From positions 37,716 through 101,715 of the forward strand of contig DASZIO010000021.1 in NCBI GenBank assembly GCA_035949055.1: DNA of 64,000 nucleotides, written 5' to 3'. How positions within the stretch are numbered: position 1 is the stretch's first letter; each line of letters starts with the position of its first letter. The stretch is from Bog-756 sp035949055 (GTDB lineage Bacteria; Actinomycetota; Acidimicrobiia; Acidimicrobiales; RAAP-2). The position numbers were made by a program, and so were the translations under genes. The notes under the pieces were generated by a model. That model ran no database searches, was not told the origin of the DNA, and saw only the letters and a program-made list of their open reading frames with translations. Shown here in pieces: positions 17,691 to 26,968 of the stretch.

Positions 17691-18824
17691 GTGGTGAACA
17701 CTGCCCCTGCGAACATCGCTGTCCGGCCAAGGCACCTTTCGGTCCGATTCGACCTGGTACTGGCCGTGACGACCCTGATCCTCGGGGCGGTGGGGCTGGT
17801 GATGATCTACTCGGCCACCCGGGGCAAGCTGGCCCTCAACGGTCTCGATCCGCACTACTACCTCAAGCGGCAGGCCGCCTTCATGGTCATCGGGGTGGTG
17901 GTGATGATCGGGCTGGCCCTGCTCGACTACCGGCGACTCGAGCAGATCAGCACCGTCCTCTACGTGGGCATCGTCCTGGCCCTGGTGGCGGTGCTGGCCA
18001 CACCCGCCCATCAGGGTTCGCAGCGCTGGTTCTCGCTGGGACCGCTGCAGTTGCAGCCCTCGGAGTTCGCCACCCTCGTGCTCATCGTGGCCATCGCCAC
18101 CTACTGCTCGCGCCGGCCGGAGGGTCTCGACTTCCGGGACCTGGTGCGGATGGTGCTGATGTCGGTGCTGCCCATCCTGTTGGTCATCAAGCAACCCGAC
18201 CTGGGGACGGCCATCGTCATGACCGTCATCCTCATGGTGATGCTGGCTGTGGCCGGCATGCCGGCCAGATTCCTGCTGCTGCTCTTCGCCGGCGCCGTCA
18301 TCGTCGTGCTCATCGCCCTCAATGTGGGCCTCCTTCAGCACTATCAGATCGAGCGCCTGACCAGTTTCATCTCGCCCAACGGCGCCAGCCAGTCGGCCAC
18401 CTACAACGTCACCCAGGCCAAGGACGCCATCGCCGTGGGCGGCATCTTCGGCCAAGGGCTGTTCCACGGCGCGCTGACGAACCTCTCCTACGTGCCCTCG
18501 CAACAGACGGACTTCATCTTCTCCGCTGTCGGTGAGCAGGTGGGGTTCGTCGGGTCGGCCGTTCTCCTCCTGCTCTACGGGGTGATGGCGTGGCGCGTCC
18601 TTCGCACCGCCCAGCTGGCCCGTGACAGCTATGGGCGCCTGCTCTGCTCCGGCATCTTCGCCCTCCTTGTCTTCTCCGTGTTCGAGAACGTCGGGATGAA
18701 CATGGGGATCATGCCGGTGACCGGGATCCCATTGCCCTTCCTGTCCTACGGGGGTTCGGCCATCATCGGGTTCTTCGCCGCGATCGGGATCGTGATCAGC
18801 GTGCACCAGCGGAGCGTGCGGTGA
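17691..18824 (+). CDS. rodA: SEDS-family peptidoglycan glycosyltransferase, RodA type
   Basis: Polymerises lipid II into glycan strands during elongation. The 377-aa protein has about ten membrane segments and SEDS motifs: LQLQPSEFATLVLIV, the KQPDLGTAIV loop with its conserved Asp, and PFLSYGGSAIIGFF near the C-terminus. Its length matches E. coli-type RodA, distinct from the longer RodA at 19616-21076 in this window. Starts GTG 17691 or 17694. A TAACCT hexamer at 17669-17674 could be its -10 box with a ~10-nt leader. Confidence 0.9.
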   Translation: MVNTAPANIAVRPRHLSVRFDLVLAVTTLILGAVGLVMIYSATRGKLALNGLDPHYYLKRQAAFMVIGVVVMIGLALLDYRRLEQISTVLYVGIVLALVAVLATPAHQGSQRWFSLGPLQLQPSEFATLVLIVAIATYCSRRPEGLDFRDLVRMVLMSVLPILLVIKQPDLGTAIVMTVILMVMLAVAGMPARFLLLLFAGAVIVVLIALNVGLLQHYQIERLTSFISPNGASQSATYNVTQAKDAIAVGGIFGQGLFHGALTNLSYVPSQQTDFIFSAVGEQVGFVGSAVLLLLYGVMAWRVLRTAQLARDSYGRLLCSGIFALLVFSVFENVGMNMGIMPVTGIPLPFLSYGGSAIIGFFAAIGIVISVHQRSVR

Positions 18825-19558
18825 ACCGGGGCACGGCCCACCCAGCGGAGTCGGCGGAGCCAGTCGAGTCGGCCGAGCCAGCGGAGTCGGCGGAGCCAGT
18901 CGTGTCGGCCGAGCCAGTCGTGTCGGCCGAGCCAGTCGAGTCGGCGGAGCCAGTGGCGGCGGGCGATTCGGCTGGTCCTGTGGACCGGATAAGCGCCCCC
19001 GAGCGCGACAAGGCAGCCGACCGCGACAAGGCAGCCGACCGCGACAAGGCAGCCGACGGGGAGGAGATGGAGGCTGCACCGACTGTGGTCCAGGCGTTCG
19101 CCGGCGAGCCTTCGGCGGCGGACTTCCGGACCGCGCTGGTGAGCGGGATCACGGTGGATCTGCCAAACCAGCATCCGACTGTCGTCCTGCGCGAGACCGA
19201 GCCACCGAGGCGCCAGCTCTCGTTCTCGGTCAGCCTCCAGGACGGGATCGTGCTCTCGCACGCCATCCGACGTATCCCGACGCCCCGGCCGCTCACCCAC
19301 GAGCTGTTGAGCGAGGTCCTGTCCGGGTTCGACATCGACGTCGTGGCCGTGCGGCTGGTCGGCCGGCAGGGAGCGGTCTACTTCGCCGAGCTCGATCTCA
19401 TGGGTCGTACTGGTCGGTCGGTGCACTCGTGCCGACCCTCGGACGCGCTGGCGGTCGCCCTCGTGCGACCGGTACCGGTGCCCATCCTGATCGACGCCCG
19501 GCTGCTCGAGGAGTCCGGCGACGTGGTCCCGCCGGGCTCGGCGCCTCGACCTTCCTGA
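18821..19558 (+). CDS. Bifunctional nuclease family protein (DUF151) with repeat-rich N-terminus
   Basis: Residues ~110-225 match the bifunctional nuclease (BFN, DUF151) fold: LSFSVSLQDGIVLSHAIRR, a segment around VYFAELDLMG, and the characteristic SVHSCRPSDALAVAL. Family members have been described as DNases/RNases, but the cellular role is unclear. The first ~90 residues are low complexity: six copies of a hexapeptide of the (A/V)(E/V)SAEP type and three of RDKAAD, all encoded by exact 18-nt tandem repeats. The GTG overlaps the rodA stop (GTGA), so the two are probably coupled. Confidence 0.85.
   Translation: MNRGTAHPAESAEPVESAEPAESAEPVVSAEPVVSAEPVESAEPVAAGDSAGPVDRISAPERDKAADRDKAADRDKAADGEEMEAAPTVVQAFAGEPSAADFRTALVSGITVDLPNQHPTVVLRETEPPRRQLSFSVSLQDGIVLSHAIRRIPTPRPLTHELLSEVLSGFDIDVVAVRLVGRQGAVYFAELDLMGRTGRSVHSCRPSDALAVALVRPVPVPILIDARLLEESGDVVPPGSAPRPS
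18845..18952 (+). repeat. Six 18-nt tandem repeats inside the BFN gene
   Basis: Six in-frame copies of an 18-nt unit encode the hexapeptide of the form xxSAEP. Copies differ at only a few positions. Confidence 0.9.
19004..19057 (+). repeat. Three exact 18-nt tandem repeats inside the BFN gene
   Basis: Three consecutive identical copies of cgcgacaaggcagccgac encode RDKAAD units. The period is the same as in the upstream array but the sequence is unrelated. Confidence 0.9.
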
Positions 19559-19600
19559 CTCGGCGCGGTCTCGAGCACCTGCCTGAGCCAGTGGCCGGTG

Positions 19601-19626
19601 CCGGCGCCGACCGGGTCAGGCGCCGG
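19601..19626. terminator. Possible bidirectional terminator hairpin
   Basis: CCGGCGCC (19601-19608) pairs with GGCGCCGG (19619-19626) across a 10-nt loop, between the convergent BFN and rodA2 genes; it slightly overlaps the rodA2 stop. There is no U-tract. Confidence 0.35.
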
Positions 19627-21076
19627 TGAGCAATCGTTGGCGGCGCTCCTCGGACTCTTCGTACTCGGCTTGGTCGGCGGTGTCGACCGCCGCACCTCCC
19701 TCGTCGGAGATTCGCATGAGCAAGGCGATCAGTACGTAGTTGGCCACCAGCGCCGAACCTCCATAGGACACGAAGGGGAGGGTGATCCCGGTGAGCGGCA
19801 GGATCCGCACGACGCCTCCGATGATGAAGAAGGCCTGGAACCCGAGGATCAGGGTGAGTCCGACCGCGGTGAGCTTGGCGAACTCGGAACGCGCCGCCTG
19901 GGCGATACGCAGACCGGCCCCGACCAGCAGCAGGAAGGCCACCACCACCATCGTGGAGCCGAACAAGCCCATTTCGTTGCCGATGACCGCGAAGATGAAG
20001 TCAGTATTCGGATTGGGGATCTGGTAGGCGCCGAAACCAAGGCCGAGTCCGGATCCGCCGATCCCTCCGGTTCCGAGGGCGTACCAAGCCTGACGTAGTT
20101 GATCACCGGGGTCATGCGGAAGGATCTTCCACGGGTCGAGCCAGGTCTCGACCCGGATGTGGGTTTGGCTCAGATACCGGCCGGCCAGGTAGGCACCAAT
20201 GGCGAACAGGATCACCCCCAACACGAGGTACCCGGTCCGGCCGGTGGTCACCCACAACAGGCCGATGAAGAGGGCGAACAACATCGCCGAGAACCCGATG
20301 TCATGCTCGAGGCTCATGACACCGATGGCAAACCCCCAGGCCAGCAGGATGGGTACCAGGGGACGCGGGTCGATCACGAGGCGGTTACCCAACCGGGCTG
20401 TCGGGATGGTGAGCAGCTCCCGTTTCTCGGCGAAATACGAGGCGAAGAAGATGCAGAGCACGATCTTGGCCAGCTCCACCGGTTGGAACGAGAACGCCCC
20501 GGCATGGACCCACAGCCTCGCTCCGTTGATGTTCTCGCCGACATGGGGGACCAGGGGCAGGAGCAACAAGGCGACTCCCGCAGCCAATAGCAGGTAGCGG
20601 TAACGATCGAGGTCGCGGGAACGGCGAATGACGAGCAGGGTGATGACGTAAGCGGCCACGCCGCCCGCCGTCCAGGCCGCTTGCAGAGGCGCGAAGTTCC
20701 ATGGATGGCGTGCAGAATTGTTGGCCAGATCGATGCGGAGGATCATCACGTAGCCGAGCCCGTTGAGCAGGAAGGCGATGGGCAGGATGACCGGGTGGGC
20801 GTTGGGGGCGAGGATCCGGTTGGCGATGTGGGCCACCGCGCCGAGCAGCAGCATGGCCACCAGCAGCGGCACCAGATCGGTGGGTTTCCTGGCCGTGTTG
20901 CCATAGATCATCAGCGTGTAGGCGGCCACGATGATGACTGAGGCCGCCACCAGCAGGCCGAGTTCGGTCCGCCGCCGGGCCTTGAAGGCCGGATGGACCC
21001 GATTGCCCCGGCCCCGCCTGCCCGAGCCCTGCCTGGTCGGGCCCTGCGTGGTCACGGCCGGCACGCGGGTGAGCAT
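19616..21076 (-). CDS. SEDS-family peptidoglycan polymerase, mycobacterial RodA type
   Basis: 486 aa with about twelve membrane segments. It resembles M. tuberculosis RodA over its length, with PVILPIAFLLNGLGYVMI near the N-terminus, NGARLWVHAGAFSFQPVELAKI, LEHDIGFSAMLF, VETWLDPWK and LPFVSYGGSALVANYVLIA. In mycobacteria this gene sits with pbpA and pknA/pknB; here it stands alone, convergent to the BFN gene and divergent from ppk1. A second, shorter SEDS protein lies 0.8 kb away, so the two may serve elongation and another wall-building mode (inference). ATG 21076 starts it. Confidence 0.9.
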   Translation of the reverse strand: MLTRVPAVTTQGPTRQGSGRRGRGNRVHPAFKARRRTELGLLVAASVIIVAAYTLMIYGNTARKPTDLVPLLVAMLLLGAVAHIANRILAPNAHPVILPIAFLLNGLGYVMILRIDLANNSARHPWNFAPLQAAWTAGGVAAYVITLLVIRRSRDLDRYRYLLLAAGVALLLLPLVPHVGENINGARLWVHAGAFSFQPVELAKIVLCIFFASYFAEKRELLTIPTARLGNRLVIDPRPLVPILLAWGFAIGVMSLEHDIGFSAMLFALFIGLLWVTTGRTGYLVLGVILFAIGAYLAGRYLSQTHIRVETWLDPWKILPHDPGDQLRQAWYALGTGGIGGSGLGLGFGAYQIPNPNTDFIFAVIGNEMGLFGSTMVVVAFLLLVGAGLRIAQAARSEFAKLTAVGLTLILGFQAFFIIGGVVRILPLTGITLPFVSYGGSALVANYVLIALLMRISDEGGAAVDTADQAEYEESEERRQRLLTGA

Positions 21077-21135
21077 ATCGGCGAGTGGTCTCGATGCGGT
21101 GGAGCCGGATGGAGAGGGCGGGAGCTGCGGATACC

Positions 21136-23463
21136 ATGCCCAGCGATGGGATCACGCCGATGACGCGCCCGGCGATGACCAACCCTGCGGCAGTGAGGAC
21201 GGAGCCGCCTGGGCGCACACCCAGCGGTGGCCGCCGCCTGCTCGGCGTCGCGGTCGGGCCCGGACCGGGGCCGGAGTCCGAGGAGGGCGCCGACCAGGGG
21301 CCTGACGAGACCAGGTTCATCAACCGGGAGCTCTCGTGGCTCGAGTTCGGCGCTCGCCTTCTGCAGCTTTCCTCTGACGAGCGGATCCCCCTGTCCGAGC
21401 GGGTCAGGTTCCTCTGCATATTCTCCGAGGGTCTGGACGAGTTCTTCCAGGTACAGGTGGCCAGTCTGGAGGACCAGGTGGCCGCGGGCCTGCGTACCCG
21501 TTCCCCCGACGGCATGAGCCCGAGCGACCAGCTGAAGGCTGTCACCGCCCGGGCCACTGCACTCGTCGAGTGGCAGAGCCTAATTTTCCGCGACCAGCTG
21601 ACCCCGGCCCTTGCTTCGGCCGGCCTCCACCTCGCCGACTGGGCCTCCCTTAAGCGGGGAGACCGAGCTCAGCTGGCTGAAGTCTTCGAGCGGCACATCT
21701 TTCCCGTCCTGACGCCGCTCGCCGTCGACCAGGCCCACCCCTTCCCGTACATCTCCGACCTCTCGCTCAACCTGGTGGTGCGGGTCGACCACCCGGCGAC
21801 CGGCGAGCAGCGCATCGCCAGGGTGAAGGTGCCGCCGCTGTTGCCTCGCTTCGTGGTGCTGCCCGACGGGGGTCACTTCGTTCCGATCGAACAGCTCATC
21901 GCGGCCCACCTGGATGCCCTCTTCCCCGACATGACCATCGTCGAGCACCACGCCTTCAGGGTCACCCGCAACGCCGATGTCTCGGTGGAGGAGGACGAGG
22001 CAGGTGACCTCCTGGCCGCGGTGGAGCTCGAATTGCGGCGCCGCCGGTTCGGACAGGCCGTTCGACTGGAGGTCGAGCCTGGCCTGCCGCCTGATCTGTT
22101 GGCGATGCTCATCGCCGAGGTCGACGTCCCCGAAGACAACGTCTTCCTGTCCGAGGTGCCCATGGACCTCGGGGGGCTCCGCTCGCTCGTCGAGCTTGAC
22201 TGGCTCGAACCGGTGCATCGGGCGAACACCCCGGTCACCCCGCCCCGGCTGGCGACCGGGGCCGACCTGTTCGCCGTGCTCTCCGAGCGCGACGTCCTGG
22301 TGCACCACCCCTACGAATCCTTCGCCACCTCGGTCGAGGCATTCGTGGCCGCGGCGGCCGACGATTCCGAGGTCGTGGCCATCAAGCAAACGCTCTACCG
22401 GACCGGTGACGAGAGCCCGGTGGTGGCCTCACTGATCCGGGCGTCGCAGGCCGGCAAGCAGGTGACTGCGGTGGTCGAACTGCAGGCCCGCTTCGAGGAG
22501 CAGGCCAACATCGCATGGGCGCGGGCCCTCGAAGAGGCAGGGGTGCAGGTCATCTACGGACTGGTCAGCCTCAAGACCCACGCCAAGATCTCACTGGTGG
22601 TGCGACGCGAGGGTGACGAGCTCCGCCGCTACAGCCACATCGGGACGGGTAACTACAATTCGCTCACCGCTCGGGCCTACGAGGACGTGGGGTTGTTGAC
22701 CGCCTCGCCGGACATCGGCGCCGATCTGGGGGAGCTGTTCAACCTGCTCACCGGGTCGGGGGACCTGCCCGGCTTCCGCCGCCTGCTGATCTCCCCGGTG
22801 TCGGCCCGGTCCAGCCTGGTCGAGGCCATCGACCAGGAGGCCCGAGCCGGCCGAGCCGGACGCATCGTCCTCAAGACCAATGGTCTCACCGACCCGGCCG
22901 TGATCGACGCCCTCTACCGGGCCTCGCAGGCCGGCGCGGCGGTCGACCTCATCGTGCGCGAGCGGTGCTGTCTCCGGCCCGGGGTGCCCGGGTTGTCCGA
23001 CCGGATCAGTGTTCGCTCGATCGTGGGGCGCTATCTCGAGCATTCGCGCCTGTTCCGGTTCGGGGGCGTCGGCGGGCGTCCCCTCCGGGTGTGGATCGGG
23101 TCGGCGGACCTCATGGAGCGCAACCTCGACCGCAGGGTGGAGGTGATCGTCCCCATCGTCGACCCCGACTTGCGCCACCGCGTGGTCAGAATGCTCGACG
23201 ACGCCCTTCGCGACGAGGCCAACTCGTGGGTACTCGGCCCCGACGCGACCTGGACGCGCCTGGCTGGGCCGGGGCCGCTGGGCTTCAGCCTGCAGGATCA
23301 CCTCGAAGCGCAGGCCCTCGAGTCCCTGCGCCATCGACATGGCGGCTCCCTGAGCCCACCCTCTGCCCTTCGCGCCGCGCCCGCACCGGCTCACCCACCG
23401 GAGTCATCTCCGCCGGTCGCCGCCGAGTCATGGTGGCGACGGGTCCGCCGGCGGGACCTCTGA
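21136..23463 (+). CDS. ppk1: Polyphosphate kinase 1
   Basis: Reversibly transfers the ATP gamma-phosphate to polyphosphate. The N domain starts at RFINRELSWLEFGARLL; the catalytic C1/C2 domains contain the autophosphorylated His in RRYSHIGTGNYN and the second conserved His in YLEHSRLFRF, plus GSADLMERNLDRRVEV. ATG 21136 is a choice among several in-frame starts (GTG 21085, ATG 21094, 21109, 21160), since the first ~55 residues are not conserved. The final ~40 residues are Pro/Ala-rich and lie antisense to the convergent gene's 3' end. Confidence 0.94.
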   Translation: MPSDGITPMTRPAMTNPAAVRTEPPGRTPSGGRRLLGVAVGPGPGPESEEGADQGPDETRFINRELSWLEFGARLLQLSSDERIPLSERVRFLCIFSEGLDEFFQVQVASLEDQVAAGLRTRSPDGMSPSDQLKAVTARATALVEWQSLIFRDQLTPALASAGLHLADWASLKRGDRAQLAEVFERHIFPVLTPLAVDQAHPFPYISDLSLNLVVRVDHPATGEQRIARVKVPPLLPRFVVLPDGGHFVPIEQLIAAHLDALFPDMTIVEHHAFRVTRNADVSVEEDEAGDLLAAVELELRRRRFGQAVRLEVEPGLPPDLLAMLIAEVDVPEDNVFLSEVPMDLGGLRSLVELDWLEPVHRANTPVTPPRLATGADLFAVLSERDVLVHHPYESFATSVEAFVAAAADDSEVVAIKQTLYRTGDESPVVASLIRASQAGKQVTAVVELQARFEEQANIAWARALEEAGVQVIYGLVSLKTHAKISLVVRREGDELRRYSHIGTGNYNSLTARAYEDVGLLTASPDIGADLGELFNLLTGSGDLPGFRRLLISPVSARSSLVEAIDQEARAGRAGRIVLKTNGLTDPAVIDALYRASQAGAAVDLIVRERCCLRPGVPGLSDRISVRSIVGRYLEHSRLFRFGGVGGRPLRVWIGSADLMERNLDRRVEVIVPIVDPDLRHRVVRMLDDALRDEANSWVLGPDATWTRLAGPGPLGFSLQDHLEAQALESLRHRHGGSLSPPSALRAAPAPAHPPESSPPVAAESWWRRVRRRDL

Positions 23464-24694
23464 CCACCGGCCGCCGGATTTGGGCCGGGAGGGTGAGGTC
23501 AGGCGCGGAGTCTCCGACCACGGTGCCGGCGGCACCGGTGCCACGATCCCGATCGCGGTGGAACCGGCAGTGCAGGAAGCGCTCGAAACGCTGGTAGATG
23601 GGGCGCCGCTCGAATTCCAAGGAGGCATAGGCCATCCCGCCGAAAGGGATGGGTAGCCAGAAGTTGACGGCCCGGTAGGCCAGGACACCCGACAAGGCCT
23701 CGCCGGCGGTCGGCCCGAAGCCCGTGATCATGGACACCAGCACGAACTCCACCACGCCCAGGCCCCCCGGGGTGATGGGGATGGCCGCGAGGATATTGGC
23801 CAGTCCGTAGGCCATGAGCAGGTCGACGGGGGAGATGAAGTGGCTGAAGGCAGCCACGAAGACCCAGAGGGACGCGGCGTCGAGCAACCAGTTGGCGGCG
23901 GCCCAGCCGATAGCGCGCCTGGTCAGCGAGCGATTCTCCGTCATCACGGCAAAGCGGGCCGCCAACCGTTCGACCAGGCTCGTCGTCCGGTCGGCGTCGA
24001 GGAAGCCGATGCGGTCGGCGATCCGGCGGATGACACGGCTCGCCCGCTGCTGGCCCCGGGTGAGCAGGTAGAAGAGGCCGCCGAACGCTCCGAGCAGGAT
24101 GACGCCCACAGCGGCGGCGACGATGACCAGGATTGATGCCGACTGCGACGAACCCCCGTGATGGCTGGCCGGAGCGTGAAACCCGTGGGTGACCAGGAAG
24201 GACACCAACGAGAGCCAGAACATGACGTTGAGCACGACGGCCGAGCCGATCCCCTGCGTTCCAAGGGCGAACCCGGCATCGGACCCGGTCACGCCCGACT
24301 GGGTCAGAAGCCGATAGCCGAGCGCCGCCCCCGGGGCGGTTCCACCCGGTGACACGTGGCTGAGGGCCAGGGTCGACATGTTGATCCGGAACAGGCGGAA
24401 GCGCTTGGGCCCGTCGCTCGGGAGCACGGCGTGGGTCAGTTGGGTGTAGGCGGCGAGGGCTCCGATCTCGAGCAACACGCCAATGGCCAGATAGCCGAAG
24501 TGGATGTGGGCGAGCGAGTTCACTTCGGCCCGGTGGCTGGCCAGCAAGGGTAGGGCCACATAGAAGACGAACAGGAAGATGAGCACGGTGGCTACGCTCA
24601 GGCGCACCTCCCGGCGGACGAAGGGCCCGCGGTGCCACCAGCGGCGGTGGAATCGGGACGCGTCGGTTTCCGGCTCGGCCACCATCACCTCCAT
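23285..24694 (-). CDS. Lysylphosphatidylglycerol synthase-TM / flippase-like membrane protein (UPF0104)
   Basis: 469 aa with about eight membrane segments and family features: SHVSPGGTAPGAALGYRLL and the later PITPGGLGVVEFVLV. Proteins of this fold include the membrane half of MprF and other lipid flippases; the soluble lysyl-transferase half is absent, so lipid transport is the likely job (inference). The frame extends upstream to 25015, but that part is the opposite strand of the AI-2E gene; ATG 24694 fits. The last ~50 residues are unstructured and overlap the end of ppk1 antisense by 179 nt. Confidence 0.85.
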   Translation of the reverse strand: MEVMVAEPETDASRFHRRWWHRGPFVRREVRLSVATVLIFLFVFYVALPLLASHRAEVNSLAHIHFGYLAIGVLLEIGALAAYTQLTHAVLPSDGPKRFRLFRINMSTLALSHVSPGGTAPGAALGYRLLTQSGVTGSDAGFALGTQGIGSAVVLNVMFWLSLVSFLVTHGFHAPASHHGGSSQSASILVIVAAAVGVILLGAFGGLFYLLTRGQQRASRVIRRIADRIGFLDADRTTSLVERLAARFAVMTENRSLTRRAIGWAAANWLLDAASLWVFVAAFSHFISPVDLLMAYGLANILAAIPITPGGLGVVEFVLVSMITGFGPTAGEALSGVLAYRAVNFWLPIPFGGMAYASLEFERRPIYQRFERFLHCRFHRDRDRGTGAAGTVVGDSAPDLTLPAQIRRPVVRGPAGGPVATMTRRRPAEMTPVGEPVRARREGQRVGSGSRHVDGAGTRGPALRGDPAG

Positions 24695-24734
24695 GTTGGC
24701 ACGCCAGGGGCCATGAACCTGACATGCTGGCGGC

Positions 24735-26132
24735 GTGGTGGAACCGGCCGACGAGGCGACAGGGGCCGGCGAAGACCGGGCATTGGCCGGCCTCGAGGCC
24801 GACGGCAGGGATGACGGCGACCACGCCGGCATCGCCCCGGTGCGCCACGTCACGGCCCACGAGACGACCACGGTGGTGAGCGAGACGCCTTCTGAGCGCC
24901 TCGACCGTGAGATCGGGCCCGATGCACCCCGACGTGACCGCCTGTTCGCGGCGGCCTCGGCCAAGGGCGTCCCACTGCGCACCATCCTGGCCGTCGACGC
25001 CGTGGTGATCGTCACCTTCGTGCTCTATCGGCTCATCGGCCGGTTGCGCGAAGTCATCCTGTGGATCTTCATCGCCGCCTTCATCGCCTTGGTGCTCAAC
25101 CCGGCGGTCAATTTCCTGCAGCGGCACCGGTTCCGGCGGGGGTCGGCCATCGGCGTCGTGTTCGCCGGCGCGGTGCTGGCCTTCATCGGACTGCTGGCGC
25201 TCTTCGGCTATCCCTTGGTGAACTCGCTCACCCATGTGGCCCAGAGCCTGCCCAACATGGTCCAGCAGCTGCAGAAGGGACATGGCTGGCTGGCCCACAC
25301 GCTGCAGCGGTTCCACCTGCTCACATGGGTTCAGAAGAACGCGCCCAAGCTGCAAACGGCCGCGCGCAACTTGAGCAAGCCGGCCTTGGCCGAGGGCGCC
25401 AATCTGGGGAAGGCGGTGTTCTCGACCATCCTGTCGCTCACCACCATCGCCTTCCTCTCCCTGTTCATGCTGCTCGAGGCGCCCAACCTCCGGCGCAGTT
25501 TCATCGGCTCCCTACGGCCCGACCGGCGTCGGGTGGTCGAGGACATCGCCCATCAGGTCACCCGCCAGGTCTCCGCCTACGTGCTCGGCACCATCGCCCT
25601 CTCCCTGATGTTCGGTGTGGTCATCCTGGTCACCCTGTTGATCCTCGGCGTGCCCTTCGCCCTGCTCATCGGGCTGTGGGTGGCCCTGGTGGCGATGATC
25701 CCACTGGTCGGGGGGCTGATCGCCGCGGTGCCGAGTGTGGTCATCGCCCTGCTGCACTCGCCGACTTCGGGACTGGTCGTGACCATCGTGTTCGTCGGGT
25801 TCCAGCTGATCGAGAATCACTTCATCTACCCGGTGGTGATGAGCCGGTCGGTGCGGATGAACCCCTTGTGGGTGCTGCTCTCTGTGCTCATCGGCGCCAA
25901 CCTTGGAGGCGTGTTCGGCTCGGCCCTCGGCGCGCTGACCGGCGCCCTGGTGGCCATCCCGGTCGGGGGCGCAATCCAGGTGATCTTCCGCGAGGTATGG
26001 CAGCACACCCAGGCCACCGAGGGCCTGGACGAGGGTCCCGACGCCGGTGGACCCGAACGGCCCGGGCATCCCGTGCCCCCGGCCAACCACGCGGCTTCGG
26101 CGACCCACTCGGTGCCGCCGAGGGCCGGCTGA
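24735..26132 (+). CDS. AI-2E family transporter (UPF0118/PerM-like)
   Basis: 465-aa membrane protein. A ~75-residue acidic N-terminus precedes a paired membrane segment (about 80-120, AAFIALVLNPAVNFLQR), a cytoplasmic/periplasmic helical domain, and a C-terminal block with IPLVGGLIAAVPSVVIALL and QLIENHFIYPVVMSRSV, the family hallmarks. Members include TqsA and Na+/H+ antiporter-like PerM proteins; substrate cannot be assigned. GTG start, 40 nt from the divergent flippase-like gene. The tail is Pro/Ala-rich. Confidence 0.88.
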   Translation: MVEPADEATGAGEDRALAGLEADGRDDGDHAGIAPVRHVTAHETTTVVSETPSERLDREIGPDAPRRDRLFAAASAKGVPLRTILAVDAVVIVTFVLYRLIGRLREVILWIFIAAFIALVLNPAVNFLQRHRFRRGSAIGVVFAGAVLAFIGLLALFGYPLVNSLTHVAQSLPNMVQQLQKGHGWLAHTLQRFHLLTWVQKNAPKLQTAARNLSKPALAEGANLGKAVFSTILSLTTIAFLSLFMLLEAPNLRRSFIGSLRPDRRRVVEDIAHQVTRQVSAYVLGTIALSLMFGVVILVTLLILGVPFALLIGLWVALVAMIPLVGGLIAAVPSVVIALLHSPTSGLVVTIVFVGFQLIENHFIYPVVMSRSVRMNPLWVLLSVLIGANLGGVFGSALGALTGALVAIPVGGAIQVIFREVWQHTQATEGLDEGPDAGGPERPGHPVPPANHAASATHSVPPRAG

Positions 26133-26212
26133 CGCCCGGCTTGTTGCCCTTGACGCCAAGCTCCGCCTCCTGAGCCTGTCGGCCCGACCCGCTGCCACCG
26201 GGGTCGGTCCCG

Positions 26213-26218
26213 TAAGCT
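26213..26218 (+). promoter_or_regulatory. -10 box of the polyprenol-phosphate mannosyltransferase gene
   Basis: TAAGCT ends exactly 6 nt before ATG 26225, predicting a leaderless transcript. Confidence 0.55.
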
Positions 26219-26224
26219 GCGGCT

Positions 26225-26968
26225 ATGGACGTGCTGGTGATCCTGCCCACCTTCGACGAGTCCGAGAACATCGAGCGGGTTCTCCGTCGCATCCGCCACT
26301 CGATGGCGGCCGCCACCGTGCTCGTGGTGGACGACGGTAGCCCCGACGGCACGGCCGACATCGCCGAGCGGGTCGGCAAGGAGCTCGGCAACATCGAGAT
26401 CATGCGGCGGCACGAGAAGTCCGGCCTCGGGAGCGCCTACCGGGCCGGGTTCCGCTGGGGACTCCAGAACCGGTTCGGCGTTTGCATCGAGATGGACGCC
26501 GATCTCTCGCACGAGCCGGAGGCTCTGCCCGAACTGGTCGGAGCGCTCGGCTCGGGGTGCGAACTGGCTGTGGGGTCGCGCTATGTGCCCGGAGGAGTGA
26601 TCCCCAACTGGGCCTGGCACCGGCGCCTACTCTCCCGCGGCGGGAATGTGTACGCCTCGACCCTGTTGGGCCTCGGGGTGGCGGACTCGACGTCCGGGTT
26701 CCGGGCGTACGCCGCTTCGGTGCTGCAGCGCATCGACCTCGACCACATTCGGGCCGATGGCTACGGGTTCCAGATCGAGATGACCTATCAGGCCAAGCGG
26801 GCCGGAGCCGACATCGTCGAAGTGCCCATCCGGTTCGTCGACCGTGTCGACGGGCGGTCGAAGATGTCCACCGCCATCGTGGTCGAGGCGTTCGGCCTGG
26901 TGACCTGGTGGGGGCTCCAGCGCCTGGCCCGCTCCGTGGCGACCCGACCCCCTCCCGTCCACGCCTGA
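26225..26968 (+). CDS. Polyprenol monophosphomannose synthase (GT2)
   Basis: Transfers mannose from GDP-mannose to polyprenyl phosphate, giving the lipid donor for extracytoplasmic mannosylation. 247 aa, GT-A fold: LVILPTFDESENIERVL, VVDDGSPDGTAD, the metal-binding EMDADLSHEPE, and a C-terminal region with GFQIEMTYQAKRAGADIVE. It lacks a C-terminal membrane domain and the apolipoprotein N-acyltransferase domain that is fused in some actinobacterial Ppm1. Its stop overlaps the start of the response regulator (TGATG), linking them in one transcript. Confidence 0.9.
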   Translation: MDVLVILPTFDESENIERVLRRIRHSMAAATVLVVDDGSPDGTADIAERVGKELGNIEIMRRHEKSGLGSAYRAGFRWGLQNRFGVCIEMDADLSHEPEALPELVGALGSGCELAVGSRYVPGGVIPNWAWHRRLLSRGGNVYASTLLGLGVADSTSGFRAYAASVLQRIDLDHIRADGYGFQIEMTYQAKRAGADIVEVPIRFVDRVDGRSKMSTAIVVEAFGLVTWWGLQRLARSVATRPPPVHA

